Assembly: GCA_020073445.1 (NCBI GenBank)
Contig: JAIQFE010000001.1
Coordinates: forward strand, 124,001-188,000
Direction: 5' to 3'
Source: Terriglobia bacterium
GTDB taxonomy: Bacteria > Acidobacteriota > Terriglobia > Bryobacterales > Bryobacteraceae
Length of the DNA: 64,000 bases
Of the stretch, positions 52,030 to 60,276 are shown one piece after another. Position 1 is the stretch's first letter. Each line of letters opens with the position of its first letter. Under the pieces are notes generated by a model. It was not told the DNA's origin. It saw only the letters and a list, made by a program, of their open reading frames with translations, and did not search any database. The translations under genes were made by a program, and so were the position numbers.

Positions 52030-55000
52030 CTATTGCACCACGATCTTTGCTGCTGGCGACGTTCGCCCTCCTAGCGAAACCGTAATCGGATAGGTGCCCG
52101 GGCGGGCCAGCGTCGGCGGCACCACCACGTTTAGCACGTACAGCGTACCGGATCCCGGCGTCAGACCGCTGAAGAGCACCGTCGCCTGCTGCGTGCCGAT
52201 CACCACCACGGGGGTCGGCGTCTCCGCAAACGGACCGTTGGGGGCGGGATCTCCGCTGGCCGGCTGGTTGGTGACCGGACCCAGCCCGTTCGCGTAAATC
52301 TGGATGGTCTCGCCCGGGTGCGCGGGATCGCTGGCGTTGATCGCGTTGTAGTTCAAATCGCGAGCCCACACGTTTCCGTCTGCCATCAGGAAGAAAGAAG
52401 GCGCCACAGGCGCCAGCGCAATGGTAAAGACGTTGCTCGGAGAGAAATTGACGTTAACCTTCACCTGAACCGAGGGCTGGCCCGCCAGCTCCCATGGAAC
52501 CTGGACATTGATCCACGTTGCACTGGCATAGATCAGATGGCCCGGCACGCTGAGATGCGCCGAAGGCACGTCGAAACTCACGCTGACGGAGTCGATCGCC
52601 AGCGGATGCGGCGCCGACAGGTGCGCGTCGGTGAAGTCGCTGAGTCCGGATCCCACAATGGAGATGTAAGAGCCGGGGGCGAACGGGCCCGGCAGCAGGC
52701 TGGCGCCATCGACGACGCTTGAGATGGTTGGTTGCGCGCGTGCGAACCCGGTGAAGCTGTGGCTCATGCCTCCCCGTCCGCCAGCGGTCACCGTATACGA
52801 ATACGAACCGGATCTGGACCCCAGTAGCGGCTGCGCCGCGGCGACACCGAACGAATCGGTCACGATGTCCGCGTTGATCACGGACCCGCCGGATGTTGCG
52901 CTCCAAGCGACTGGAACTCCCGAGACCGGCAATCCAAAGGCGTCCACCAGTTTGATCGCGATAATGCCCTCCGAACTCCCGCCCCCGACCACTCCGTCAA
53001 AAAAATCTCCGGCCAGCGGAATCAGATTGGCCGCCGCGCCGCTTGGACCGAAGAAAAGATACGGAATGCGCAAGGAATTCGTCCCGCCCTTTACGGTAAT
53101 CGCGCCGGAATACGCTCCCGCGGTGGGAACCGAACCTGAAAGGGTCGCCACTGCGGTCACCGAATCTCCCGGCGCTAGTGTGACGCTTGGCGGAGCGACA
53201 ATAACCGATACCGTACTGCTTGCCACGGCCTGCGTCACGGCCAACGAAAGACTCACGCTCGCGGTGCCTGAATTCTTGATGGTGAATAGTTTGCTCACCG
53301 GCAGCACGGCACCCGGCTGGATCGAGCCGAAGGAAATCGTCGCGGGGTCGGAGGTTACCGTGGCACCGACGGCTGCATCCGCGGTGAGCATGCCGCCGCC
53401 CAGCCAGCGCACGTCGACTACATCGCCGGAATCGTCATGAGTCACCACCGCAGAGGCACTGTTCACCACGGCCGACTTCACCTGCGCGGCCGTGAACCCG
53501 GGATGTTTTTGTTTCACCAGGGCCGCAGCGCCCGATACCATAGGCGTCGAGAAGCTGGTGCCGTCGGCATTCGTGTATCCGTCGGCGCTGTACAAGTCAC
53601 CCAGTGGATCGAGTTTTTGCCCGGCCATGTAAATGCTCCCGGCGTTGTTCCAGTTGCCTCCCACAGCCACCACCTCCGGCTTCAGGCCGATATCCGCCGA
53701 CGGTCCGATGGACGAAAAACCGACCACCAGATTCGGAGTCGCTTCGACTTCGATGCCGTGCCCGTCGATGTCGGCCAGCGGAGGAAACACGCTCGCCGCG
53801 TAGTCCGCCAGGGATTTCCCATCGGCCAGCGAAATAAGGGTCACCGGTATCCCGACGGAAGACAGCCCGCTAGGCGTGGGCATCGACGACGAGTCGGCCA
53901 TGTATAGGATCACACCCACGGCGCCCGCATCCCAGGCGTTCTGGGCCTTGGTCGCGAAGGTGCATGTGCCCCGTTGAATCAGTGCGATGGTCCCGTCCAG
54001 GGAAAAGGGCGGAAACGCCGAACAGCCCAGCGGCCCTGCTCCAAACACCGAAACATCCACCAGCGGGGCACGGACCACGCCCGGCGGGATCAACGCATCG
54101 CCCGGATTCGCGGCGATCTTTTGCAAATCCGGCCGCCCCGGCACGCCCACGTTTTCGGCAAAGGAGTGCGAATTGGTGGTGGCGCCCACGGTAATAACGG
54201 ACGGCGCATCCCCGGGAGAGGAGATGGAACTGAATGTCGGATAGTTCGTGCCGTCGCTGCCCTCGTTCCCGGCCGCGACCACGATCACCATTCCGGCTTT
54301 GGCCGCGTTCTCGAACGCTTGCCCGGACAGGTCGCACGGTTGGCCCAGACCCACGCCGCAGGCCGCGCCTGTATCCAACGGCCCCGTAAACGCCGGACCA
54401 CCGCTGGAAAACGAAACGATGTCCATGCCGTCGTTGATGGCATCCTCCAGAGCCTGGATGATCACGTCGTCAGTGGTGAAGTCGTTCACTTGGGGCGACC
54501 CGTAAATCTTGTAATTGCCGAGGTACGCCGCGGGCGCGACTCCCGAAATCGTAAACTGTCCCGTGTTGGTGTGGCCCGCGGCCGTGGAAGCCACCGCCGT
54601 CCCGTGACCTATGCGATCCCGCGGCGAATAATCGTCGGGCCGCGAATCGGCGGCCGGGTTTAGGGGAGAACTTCCCGCCGCCAATTGCTTCACGTAACTC
54701 CGCGCGACGATCACCTTGTTGTTCGTGTAGGCGCAATCGTCGCCGTTGCAGCGGGGATATCCTGCCGGCATCGGCAAAGAAGGATCCTGAAACGCCGGAT
54801 GCTGCTGGTCAATGCCGGTATCGAGGATCGCGATTTTGACGCCCGCCCCCGCATTGGCCACCCCGCCGAGAACGTTCCACGCCGCGGGTGCGTTCACCAG
54901 AGCCGTAGCGCGATTCAGCTTGCGGTGATACGTCCGGATCGGAACCACGCTGCTAACGCCGGGGATGCTCTGCAGATCCGCGATACTACCCGCCGGCGCG

Positions 55001-55275
55001 ACGACGAATACCGCGTTCAACAGCGTGGTCACCGATCCCGTCGTCACGATTCCGCGCCGCGTCAATTCCGTCTGGACAGACTGCTGCCGCTGGCGCAAGG
55101 TGCGCGCGTAATTAACGCTCGCGGTCTCCGCCATCCGTGCCCGGGAGAACTGGGATGCAACCGGCGAATCCTCCAGAATCAGTGCATATCGGTTGCGAGC
55201 CGGCTGCGCGAACAAAAGAGACGCGCCCAGCAGGGCCATCGCAAGAATCGGAATGTTTCGAAACGACAACGGCAT
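52030..55275 (-). CDS. Secreted subtilisin-like serine peptidase with PA insert and Solibacter-type C-terminal domain
   Basis: 1081 residues. Signal peptide (1-23), inhibitor-like propeptide (about 30-115), S8 catalytic domain with D152 (AILDTGID), H224 (GHGTAVAS) and S574 (GTSFSTPM). A PA domain is inserted between His and Ser (about 385-500; TIALIQRGTCTFATKAQNA). Ig-like parts follow. The last 210 residues (IVGSGLSDFTD, IYANGLGPVTN, TYPITVSLGG) match the roughly 215-residue C-terminal domain known from Solibacter secreted proteins. The ATG has AAGGAA upstream. It should act outside the cell on proteins. Confidence 0.92.
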   Translation of the reverse strand: MPLSFRNIPILAMALLGASLLFAQPARNRYALILEDSPVASQFSRARMAETASVNYARTLRQRQQSVQTELTRRGIVTTGSVTTLLNAVFVVAPAGSIADLQSIPGVSSVVPIRTYHRKLNRATALVNAPAAWNVLGGVANAGAGVKIAILDTGIDQQHPAFQDPSLPMPAGYPRCNGDDCAYTNNKVIVARSYVKQLAAGSSPLNPAADSRPDDYSPRDRIGHGTAVASTAAGHTNTGQFTISGVAPAAYLGNYKIYGSPQVNDFTTDDVIIQALEDAINDGMDIVSFSSGGPAFTGPLDTGAACGVGLGQPCDLSGQAFENAAKAGMVIVVAAGNEGSDGTNYPTFSSISSPGDAPSVITVGATTNSHSFAENVGVPGRPDLQKIAANPGDALIPPGVVRAPLVDVSVFGAGPLGCSAFPPFSLDGTIALIQRGTCTFATKAQNAWDAGAVGVILYMADSSSMPTPSGLSSVGIPVTLISLADGKSLADYAASVFPPLADIDGHGIEVEATPNLVVGFSSIGPSADIGLKPEVVAVGGNWNNAGSIYMAGQKLDPLGDLYSADGYTNADGTSFSTPMVSGAAALVKQKHPGFTAAQVKSAVVNSASAVVTHDDSGDVVDVRWLGGGMLTADAAVGATVTSDPATISFGSIQPGAVLPVSKLFTIKNSGTASVSLSLAVTQAVASSTVSVIVAPPSVTLAPGDSVTAVATLSGSVPTAGAYSGAITVKGGTNSLRIPYLFFGPSGAAANLIPLAGDFFDGVVGGGSSEGIIAIKLVDAFGLPVSGVPVAWSATSGGSVINADIVTDSFGVAAAQPLLGSRSGSYSYTVTAGGRGGMSHSFTGFARAQPTISSVVDGASLLPGPFAPGSYISIVGSGLSDFTDAHLSAPHPLAIDSVSVSFDVPSAHLSVPGHLIYASATWINVQVPWELAGQPSVQVKVNVNFSPSNVFTIALAPVAPSFFLMADGNVWARDLNYNAINASDPAHPGETIQIYANGLGPVTNQPASGDPAPNGPFAETPTPVVVIGTQQATVLFSGLTPGSGTLYVLNVVVPPTLARPGTYPITVSLGGRTSPAAKIVVQ

Positions 55276-55284
55276 TTCCTTCCC

Positions 55285-55713
55285 TTACTTCGCAGACTCC
55301 GCATTCGCAGGCACGCCAAGGAACACAACGATGCGGACCGCCTCGAAAGCGCCGTCCAGTGAACTCTGCATATCGATGTCTACGGTCTGGCCGGGCTCAA
55401 GTGAAGAAGTCTTAACTTCCTTCGAGACGTTCTTGCCTTGGCCGTCTTTCGACTGGGCGAAGATCTTGGTCTTGTGGGTCATCCGGAACTTCATCTCGTG
55501 TTCATCGTCCACTTCCACGAATAGCTGCGATCCCGAAATCGACTTAATAACACCATGAGAAGTGGGATATACCCCTTTGGGTGCATTCGGATCCGCCGGC
55601 GCCGCCGATCCGCCACGGCTGACCGGCCCCTTGACGCGCTTCTGCCCGGAGGCCCCGGCTTGACCAAAACAAACCAGCGGTAAACACAATCCTGCTAACA
55701 CGAAAACACGCAT
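55285..55713 (-). CDS. Secreted small protein, DUF5666-like
   Basis: 142 residues from ATG 55713; a GTG at 55740 would add 9. Signal peptide MRVFVLAGLCLPLVCFG, a Gly/Ser/Pro linker, then a single small beta domain (about 60-135; GVIKSISGSQLFVEVDDE, KTSSLEPGQTVDIDMQ) that resembles DUF5666/OB-like folds. It lies 9 bp before the subtilase start on the same strand and is likely cotranscribed. Confidence 0.65.
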   Translation of the reverse strand: MRVFVLAGLCLPLVCFGQAGASGQKRVKGPVSRGGSAAPADPNAPKGVYPTSHGVIKSISGSQLFVEVDDEHEMKFRMTHKTKIFAQSKDGQGKNVSKEVKTSSLEPGQTVDIDMQSSLDGAFEAVRIVVFLGVPANAESAK

Positions 55714-55813
55714 TCCGACTCTGCAAAGGTTCAGACGCACTGCGAATACTCCTGTGGGACGCTACCCGCGGGTCCCTCGGTTTCGTCGAAAGGCCCGATC
55801 AAGCCGGGCTCGA

Positions 55814-57040
55814 TTAAGAATTTACACCTAGGACACGGCTTTTGAAACTCTTTTCGTCCATCACCATCGGACTGGCGGCGGTAAGAATCGCGTCGCGATC
55901 GGCGGGCGGATAGATTAGTTGTGTGTTGATATGCCGCTTGATGGCTTTGGCACGTTCCCCCGCGGCTTGCACGATCCGATCCCAGCCTGTAGTGAGCACC
56001 GCGCCCGACTCACCCAGATCCAGGCATGTCGTGTAGAGTGGCTGCCGATACGCCTGCAGCGGCAAGCCCGCAAGATCGGCTGCCGCATTGAAACCCGCGA
56101 ATCGCCCGGTCATCTGCGCATGCTGGCAGGATTGCAGCGCGGCATGGCCCCCATCGTCCGCAACCGCGTGTGCCACGTCACCTGCGGCAAATACGTGATC
56201 GACTCCTGCCACTCTCAACTCCGGGGTAACCTCGATCCGCCCGAGAGCATCGGTGCGCGTCGAAATCTTGGCGGCCAGAGGGCTGGCGCACATCCCTGTG
56301 GTCCAGACCAGTGTCCGGCAAGCGATCCGTTCCCCGCTCGATAGCACCACGCTCGCCGAATCGGCGCTCGCGATTGCAACGCCCGTGCGTGTTTCGATTC
56401 CCGCCGCTGCAAGAGCCTCGTGAATGGCCGATTGCGGCCCGTCGCCCAGACTCGCTCCAATTCGATCCGCTATATCCACTACAATCACGCGAATCTTGCC
56501 GCCCGCGGCGATCGAGCGCAGTCGCTCCGGCAGGTCCGTCGCGAGCTCGATTCCGGTAAAACCCCCTCCGGCGATCACCACCGTCCATCGGCCTTCCGTC
56601 TCTGGGTGGGCCTCCGGCTGCGCGGCTAGCCCGTGCAAATGCCGGTCAAGAGCCGCGGCGCCCGCCAGAGTGTCGATGTCGAATCCGCGCGCACCCAGCG
56701 CGCCAGCGGGGCGCGCCAATTGGCTTCCGGTGGCCAGAACTAACCGGTCATACGAGATCACGGACGCCGCGGCCCGGATCACCTTGCTGGCGACGTCGAT
56801 GGCAGCAATCTCGCCCTGTTCAAACCGGACGCCGATCGCCTCCAGTCTCGGAACCAGCGCGACCGTCATGCTCGCCGGATCCTTCTCATACAGCCGCGGC
56901 CGGATCACCAACTGGTCGTCCCGCGAGATGAGCACTATTTCCAGCGAAGCCAGCGATGGGACATCGCGCCGCATGCGAGCAGCCGCAGCCGCCGCCCAGA
57001 AACCTGCGAACCCCCCGCCCGCGATGACCAGTTGCCCCAT
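55814..57040 (-). CDS. FAD-dependent NADH dehydrogenase (type II-like)
   Basis: 408 residues from ATG 57040 (TGATG overlap with the cutA stop). N-terminal FAD-binding GxGxxG-like MGQLVIAGGGFAGFWAA, second nucleotide motif VVIAGGGFTGIELATDL and the FAD-contacting 'VDHVFAAGDVAHAV'. The C-terminal amphipathic anchor of Ndh is not obvious. It passes electrons from NADH to quinone or a related acceptor, consistent with mqnD nearby, but the acceptor is not certain. Confidence 0.85.
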   Translation of the reverse strand: MGQLVIAGGGFAGFWAAAAAARMRRDVPSLASLEIVLISRDDQLVIRPRLYEKDPASMTVALVPRLEAIGVRFEQGEIAAIDVASKVIRAAASVISYDRLVLATGSQLARPAGALGARGFDIDTLAGAAALDRHLHGLAAQPEAHPETEGRWTVVIAGGGFTGIELATDLPERLRSIAAGGKIRVIVVDIADRIGASLGDGPQSAIHEALAAAGIETRTGVAIASADSASVVLSSGERIACRTLVWTTGMCASPLAAKISTRTDALGRIEVTPELRVAGVDHVFAAGDVAHAVADDGGHAALQSCQHAQMTGRFAGFNAAADLAGLPLQAYRQPLYTTCLDLGESGAVLTTGWDRIVQAAGERAKAIKRHINTQLIYPPADRDAILTAASPMVMDEKSFKSRVLGVNS

Positions 57041-57357
57041 CAGCTCAGCTCGCGATCGAGCCATGCCAGATAGCTCTCCGAGCCATCCACTACCGGGACC
57101 GCCAGCAATTCCGGCACTTCGTAGGTATGGATTTTTCCGATCGCCGCGCGCAGTTGCTCCATCAAGTCGCGGCGAGACTTGATGATCAGCATCCACTCCG
57201 CGGCATCCTCTATCTGTCCCTTCCAGTGATAAATGCTGCGCGCCCCGGGCACAATATTGACGCACGCGGCCAGCCGCTGCTCCACCAGCGCACGCGCCAC
57301 GCGACCGGCCTGCTCCTCGGAATCGCAGGTGGAAAACACCACGATCTTGTCCGTCAT
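57040..57357 (-). CDS. cutA: Divalent-cation tolerance protein CutA
   Basis: 105 residues, full length. Motifs VFSTCDSEEQAGRVA, LAACVNIVPGARSIYHWKG and HTYEVPELLAVPV are those of the trimeric CutA1 family. It overlaps the TPR gene upstream (4 bp) and the dehydrogenase downstream. Confidence 0.93.
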   Translation of the reverse strand: MTDKIVVFSTCDSEEQAGRVARALVEQRLAACVNIVPGARSIYHWKGQIEDAAEWMLIIKSRRDLMEQLRAAIGKIHTYEVPELLAVPVVDGSESYLAWLDRELS

Positions 57358-57755
57358 TTGTGCGACTTATCGTCGGGCCACTTGTCCATCTTCTTGCGGA
57401 CAGCGTCTTTTTCCTTGGGATCTTCGGCCAGCTCGATGTACTTCGAGTAAGCCTCCCGCGCGGGGCCATACTGGTGGAGTTTCTCGCGGGCTTCACCCAG
57501 CTTCAGAAACCCTTCCGCCGAGCCGGGATCCCAGCGCGTTGCTTCCACGTAGCGCCTCGCCGCCGCGCTGTAGTTGGACTTCTTGAAGTACTGGTCTCCC
57601 ACCACGATCTCTTTCTTGGCTTGCACCGGATTGAGCGCGTAGACTTTAGGCGCGAGCGATTCGTCCTCTTCGGGCGGTTCGGGGGGCGTTACGGCGGGCT
57701 TTTGAGCACTCAGAACACAAGCAAATAGAGTAGCCGCAAAGAAGGTACGTGCCAC
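57354..57755 (-). CDS. Secreted TPR-repeat protein
   Basis: 133 residues from GTG 57755. Signal peptide (about 1-17, MARTFFAATLFACVLSAQ), acidic Pro/Glu linker, then two to three TPR motifs (about 50-120; 'YFKKSNYSAAARRYVEATRWDP', 'HQYGPAREAYSKYIELAEDP'). It probably acts as a periplasmic scaffold. It is divergent from uvrC, 27 bp apart. Confidence 0.8.
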   Translation of the reverse strand: MARTFFAATLFACVLSAQKPAVTPPEPPEEDESLAPKVYALNPVQAKKEIVVGDQYFKKSNYSAAARRYVEATRWDPGSAEGFLKLGEAREKLHQYGPAREAYSKYIELAEDPKEKDAVRKKMDKWPDDKSHK

Positions 57756-57782
57756 AATTTAAGTATAAGACCGTACTCCGAG

Positions 57783-59615
57783 TTGCGCGCCCGTGCCGCC
57801 GAACTTCCCACATCGCCGGGAGTGTATCTATACAAGGACGCCAACGGCGCGGTGATTTACGTCGGAAAGGCCAAGAACCTTCGTGCCCGGGTCCGCAACT
57901 ATTTCCTCGACGAGCGCCTGGCCGACGTCAAGACCGGCACGCTGATCCACGACGCGCGCGCCATCGACTTTATCCAGGTCGATAACGAAAAAGAGGCTCT
58001 GGCGCTCGAGAACAACCTGATTAAGCAGTGGAAGCCGCGTTACAACATCCTCCTGCGCGACGACAAGACGTATCCCTACATCAAGCTCACCGCCGAGCGT
58101 TATCCGCGCGTGTACGTGACGCGCCGCTTAAAGAAAGACGGATCCAGCTACTTCGGCCCCTATTTCCCCGGGAACCTGGCCCATCGGCTGGTGCACTTCA
58201 TCCATCGCCATTTCAAGGTGCCGTCCTGCAATGTCGATCTGACTCGCAAGCACACTCATCCGTGCCTGGAATATCACATCCATCGCTGCCACGGGCCCTG
58301 CGTCGAAGGCCTGGTAACCGACGAGCGTTACGCCCAGTCTGTCCGCGACGTCCGCCTGTTCCTCGAAGGCCGGCACAAAGATCTCGAACAGGAACTGCGA
58401 TCGCGCATCGAAGCCGCGAGCCAGGCCACGCGTTACGAAGAGGCGGAAGCCCTGAACCACTTGCTTCACACCGTGGAAGAGGTGGCCGAAAAGCAAAAGA
58501 TGGCCGCCGCCGAAGGCGACGACACCGATATCTTCGCTTACTATGCCGAGCCTCCTCTGGTCGCCGTGAACCTGTTCCACTTGCGCCGCGGCCACATTGT
58601 CGACCGCCGCGAGTTCTTCTGGGAAGACCAGCGCCAGTTCGATCCGCCCGAGTTCTTCGCTTCGCTTCTGAAGCAGGTGTATCTCAACGATCCCTACGTC
58701 CCTGCTTTTATCCATGTGCCCGTCGAATTCGAAGATTGCCCGGTTCTGGAGGAATACCTTACCGAAAAGCGCGGCCGCAAGGTGGAGATTCACACTCCCC
58801 AGCGCGGGCAGAAGAAAGCCATGCTGGCGTTAGTCGAATCCAACGCCCGCCACAGCTTCGAACAGCGTTTCCGCGTGATGAAGCCGTCTTCCACCGCGAT
58901 CCAGGAGGCCCTGCGCGACGCTCTCAGTCTGGAAAAAGCCCCGCGCCGGATCGAGTGTTTCGATATTTCGCACATCCAGGGCACCGACAAGGTCGCCAGC
59001 ATGGTGGTGTGGGAAGACGGCCGGATGAAGAAATCGGACTATCGCAAGTTCATCATCCGCATCGTGGAAGGCAATGACGATTTCGCGTCCATGCGGGAAG
59101 TCATCACGCGCCGCTACGGCCGCTTGCAAGAAGAAAAAGCCGACCGCCCGGGATTGGTCTTAGTCGACGGCGGTATCGGCCAGTTGCACGCGGCCGCCGC
59201 CGCACTCGAGTCACTGGGAATTACCGACCAGCCTCTCGCGTCGATCGCCAAGCGCGAAGAGTGGATCTACGTCTACGGCCAGGAAGACGAACCGATTGTG
59301 CTCGACAAGTTCTCGCCGGTGCTGCACCTGGTTCAGCTGGTGCGCGACGAAGCTCACCGGTTCGCCGTGACCTTTCATCGCACCCGGCGCAACGCGGACC
59401 GCCTGCGCGGTGAACTGGCGCGCATCCCGGGTATCGGAGAAAAGACAGCGGCTAAACTGTTGCGCCACTTCGGGAGCCTGGACCGGGTTCGCGAAGCCTC
59501 GGAGGAAGAACTGAGTGGAGTAATTGGAAAAGCGGCGGCGCGCAAGCTGCGCACGGCGCTTCATGCTTCCGTGCCCGCACCCGATGGCGCGGCACAACTC
59601 ACGATTCTAGAATAA
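57783..59615 (+). CDS. uvrC: Excinuclease ABC subunit C
   Basis: 610 residues from TTG 57783. GIY-YIG nuclease domain (about 8-90; SPGVYLYKDANGAVIYVGKA), Cys cluster region (CLEYHIHRCHGPC, about 160-172), UVR motif (RYEEAEALNHLL), RNase-H-like 5' nuclease domain (IECFDISHIQGTDKVAS, LVLVDGGIGQL) and C-terminal HhH pair (IPGIGEKTAAKLLRHFGS). It makes both cuts in nucleotide excision repair with UvrAB. Complete and likely functional. Its end overlaps the convergent roadblock gene by 9 bp. Confidence 0.96.
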   Translation: MRARAAELPTSPGVYLYKDANGAVIYVGKAKNLRARVRNYFLDERLADVKTGTLIHDARAIDFIQVDNEKEALALENNLIKQWKPRYNILLRDDKTYPYIKLTAERYPRVYVTRRLKKDGSSYFGPYFPGNLAHRLVHFIHRHFKVPSCNVDLTRKHTHPCLEYHIHRCHGPCVEGLVTDERYAQSVRDVRLFLEGRHKDLEQELRSRIEAASQATRYEEAEALNHLLHTVEEVAEKQKMAAAEGDDTDIFAYYAEPPLVAVNLFHLRRGHIVDRREFFWEDQRQFDPPEFFASLLKQVYLNDPYVPAFIHVPVEFEDCPVLEEYLTEKRGRKVEIHTPQRGQKKAMLALVESNARHSFEQRFRVMKPSSTAIQEALRDALSLEKAPRRIECFDISHIQGTDKVASMVVWEDGRMKKSDYRKFIIRIVEGNDDFASMREVITRRYGRLQEEKADRPGLVLVDGGIGQLHAAAAALESLGITDQPLASIAKREEWIYVYGQEDEPIVLDKFSPVLHLVQLVRDEAHRFAVTFHRTRRNADRLRGELARIPGIGEKTAAKLLRHFGSLDRVREASEEELSGVIGKAAARKLRTALHASVPAPDGAAQLTILE

Positions 59616-59972
59616 TTCGGCGATCTGCTTGGCCGTATCGCGCGCTTCCAGGTGAATCAGACCAGCGTTTCCGCCTTGCGGGCTGAGTACCGCCAGCACG
59701 GCCTTTGTGCCGGCCGAGTACACGAAGAGTGCACCCTCTTCGGCCTGCACCGAAACTTCACCCAAAGTCCCGGCGTTCATTGTTTCACTGACGCGGCGGC
59801 CCAACGCGGTCGCGGCCGCAGCCATCGCCGCCACACGATTCGGATCGGCGCCGTTGGTAAACGAGTGCGCGATCGGCAGTCCTTCGCTGGACGCCAGCAG
59901 CACCCCTTTCAATTCCGGAATGGCGTTACGTAACGCCTCTAAGTGGTTCTTCAGAGCTTCCACCTTGGCCAT
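59607..59972 (-). CDS. Roadblock/LC7-domain protein
   Basis: 121 residues, one roadblock domain: GVLLASSEGLPIAHSF, AAMAAAATALGRRVSETM, 'VYSAGTKAVLAVLSPQGG'. Bacterial members such as MglB act on small GTPases in polarity and gliding. No MglA-like gene is in the window. Confidence 0.85.
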   Translation of the reverse strand: MAKVEALKNHLEALRNAIPELKGVLLASSEGLPIAHSFTNGADPNRVAAMAAAATALGRRVSETMNAGTLGEVSVQAEEGALFVYSAGTKAVLAVLSPQGGNAGLIHLEARDTAKQIAELF

Positions 59973-60009
59973 GCCTCAACCTCCATCTGCTCCCGCTAAA
60001 TTCAACTGA

Positions 60010-60276
60010 TCGGTGTTACATTCATCGTCAAGTAGGAAAGGAACTTTAGGCCCGCTAGCTGGTGAAATTGCTTACCGCCGTTAGGGTCTTCGGCGTAACT
60101 CGATTCCCAACCGTCCAGGACATCCGTACTCGTACCCGGTTCGCCCTTGGACCGGGCGTTTCCCCTAACGCCCTCTAAGGTGTCTCACCCAAAAGCTCTA
60201 AATAAGTGCTTTACCGCAGAGAAACCTCTAAGTCCCCTCTTTAGCATCGAGCCCAACATGACGATGTAAACCTCGT
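60010..60276 (+). other. Gene-free leader with several stable hairpins
   Basis: No ORF fits here. Three hairpins follow one another: 60072-60098 (TTAC-c-GCCG pairing with CGGCGTAA), 60135-60156 (CCCGGT/ACCGGG) and 60154-60173 (GGGCGTT/AACGCCC). The last two share GGG at 60154-60156 and exclude each other. No match to a riboswitch or housekeeping RNA that I know. It could be a regulatory 5' leader of the gene at 60277. Confidence 0.4.

Noticed and set aside
60010-60276. RNase P, SRP, 6S or tmRNA gene in the structured gap.
   Set aside because: None of the conserved core sequences of these RNAs could be found on either strand.
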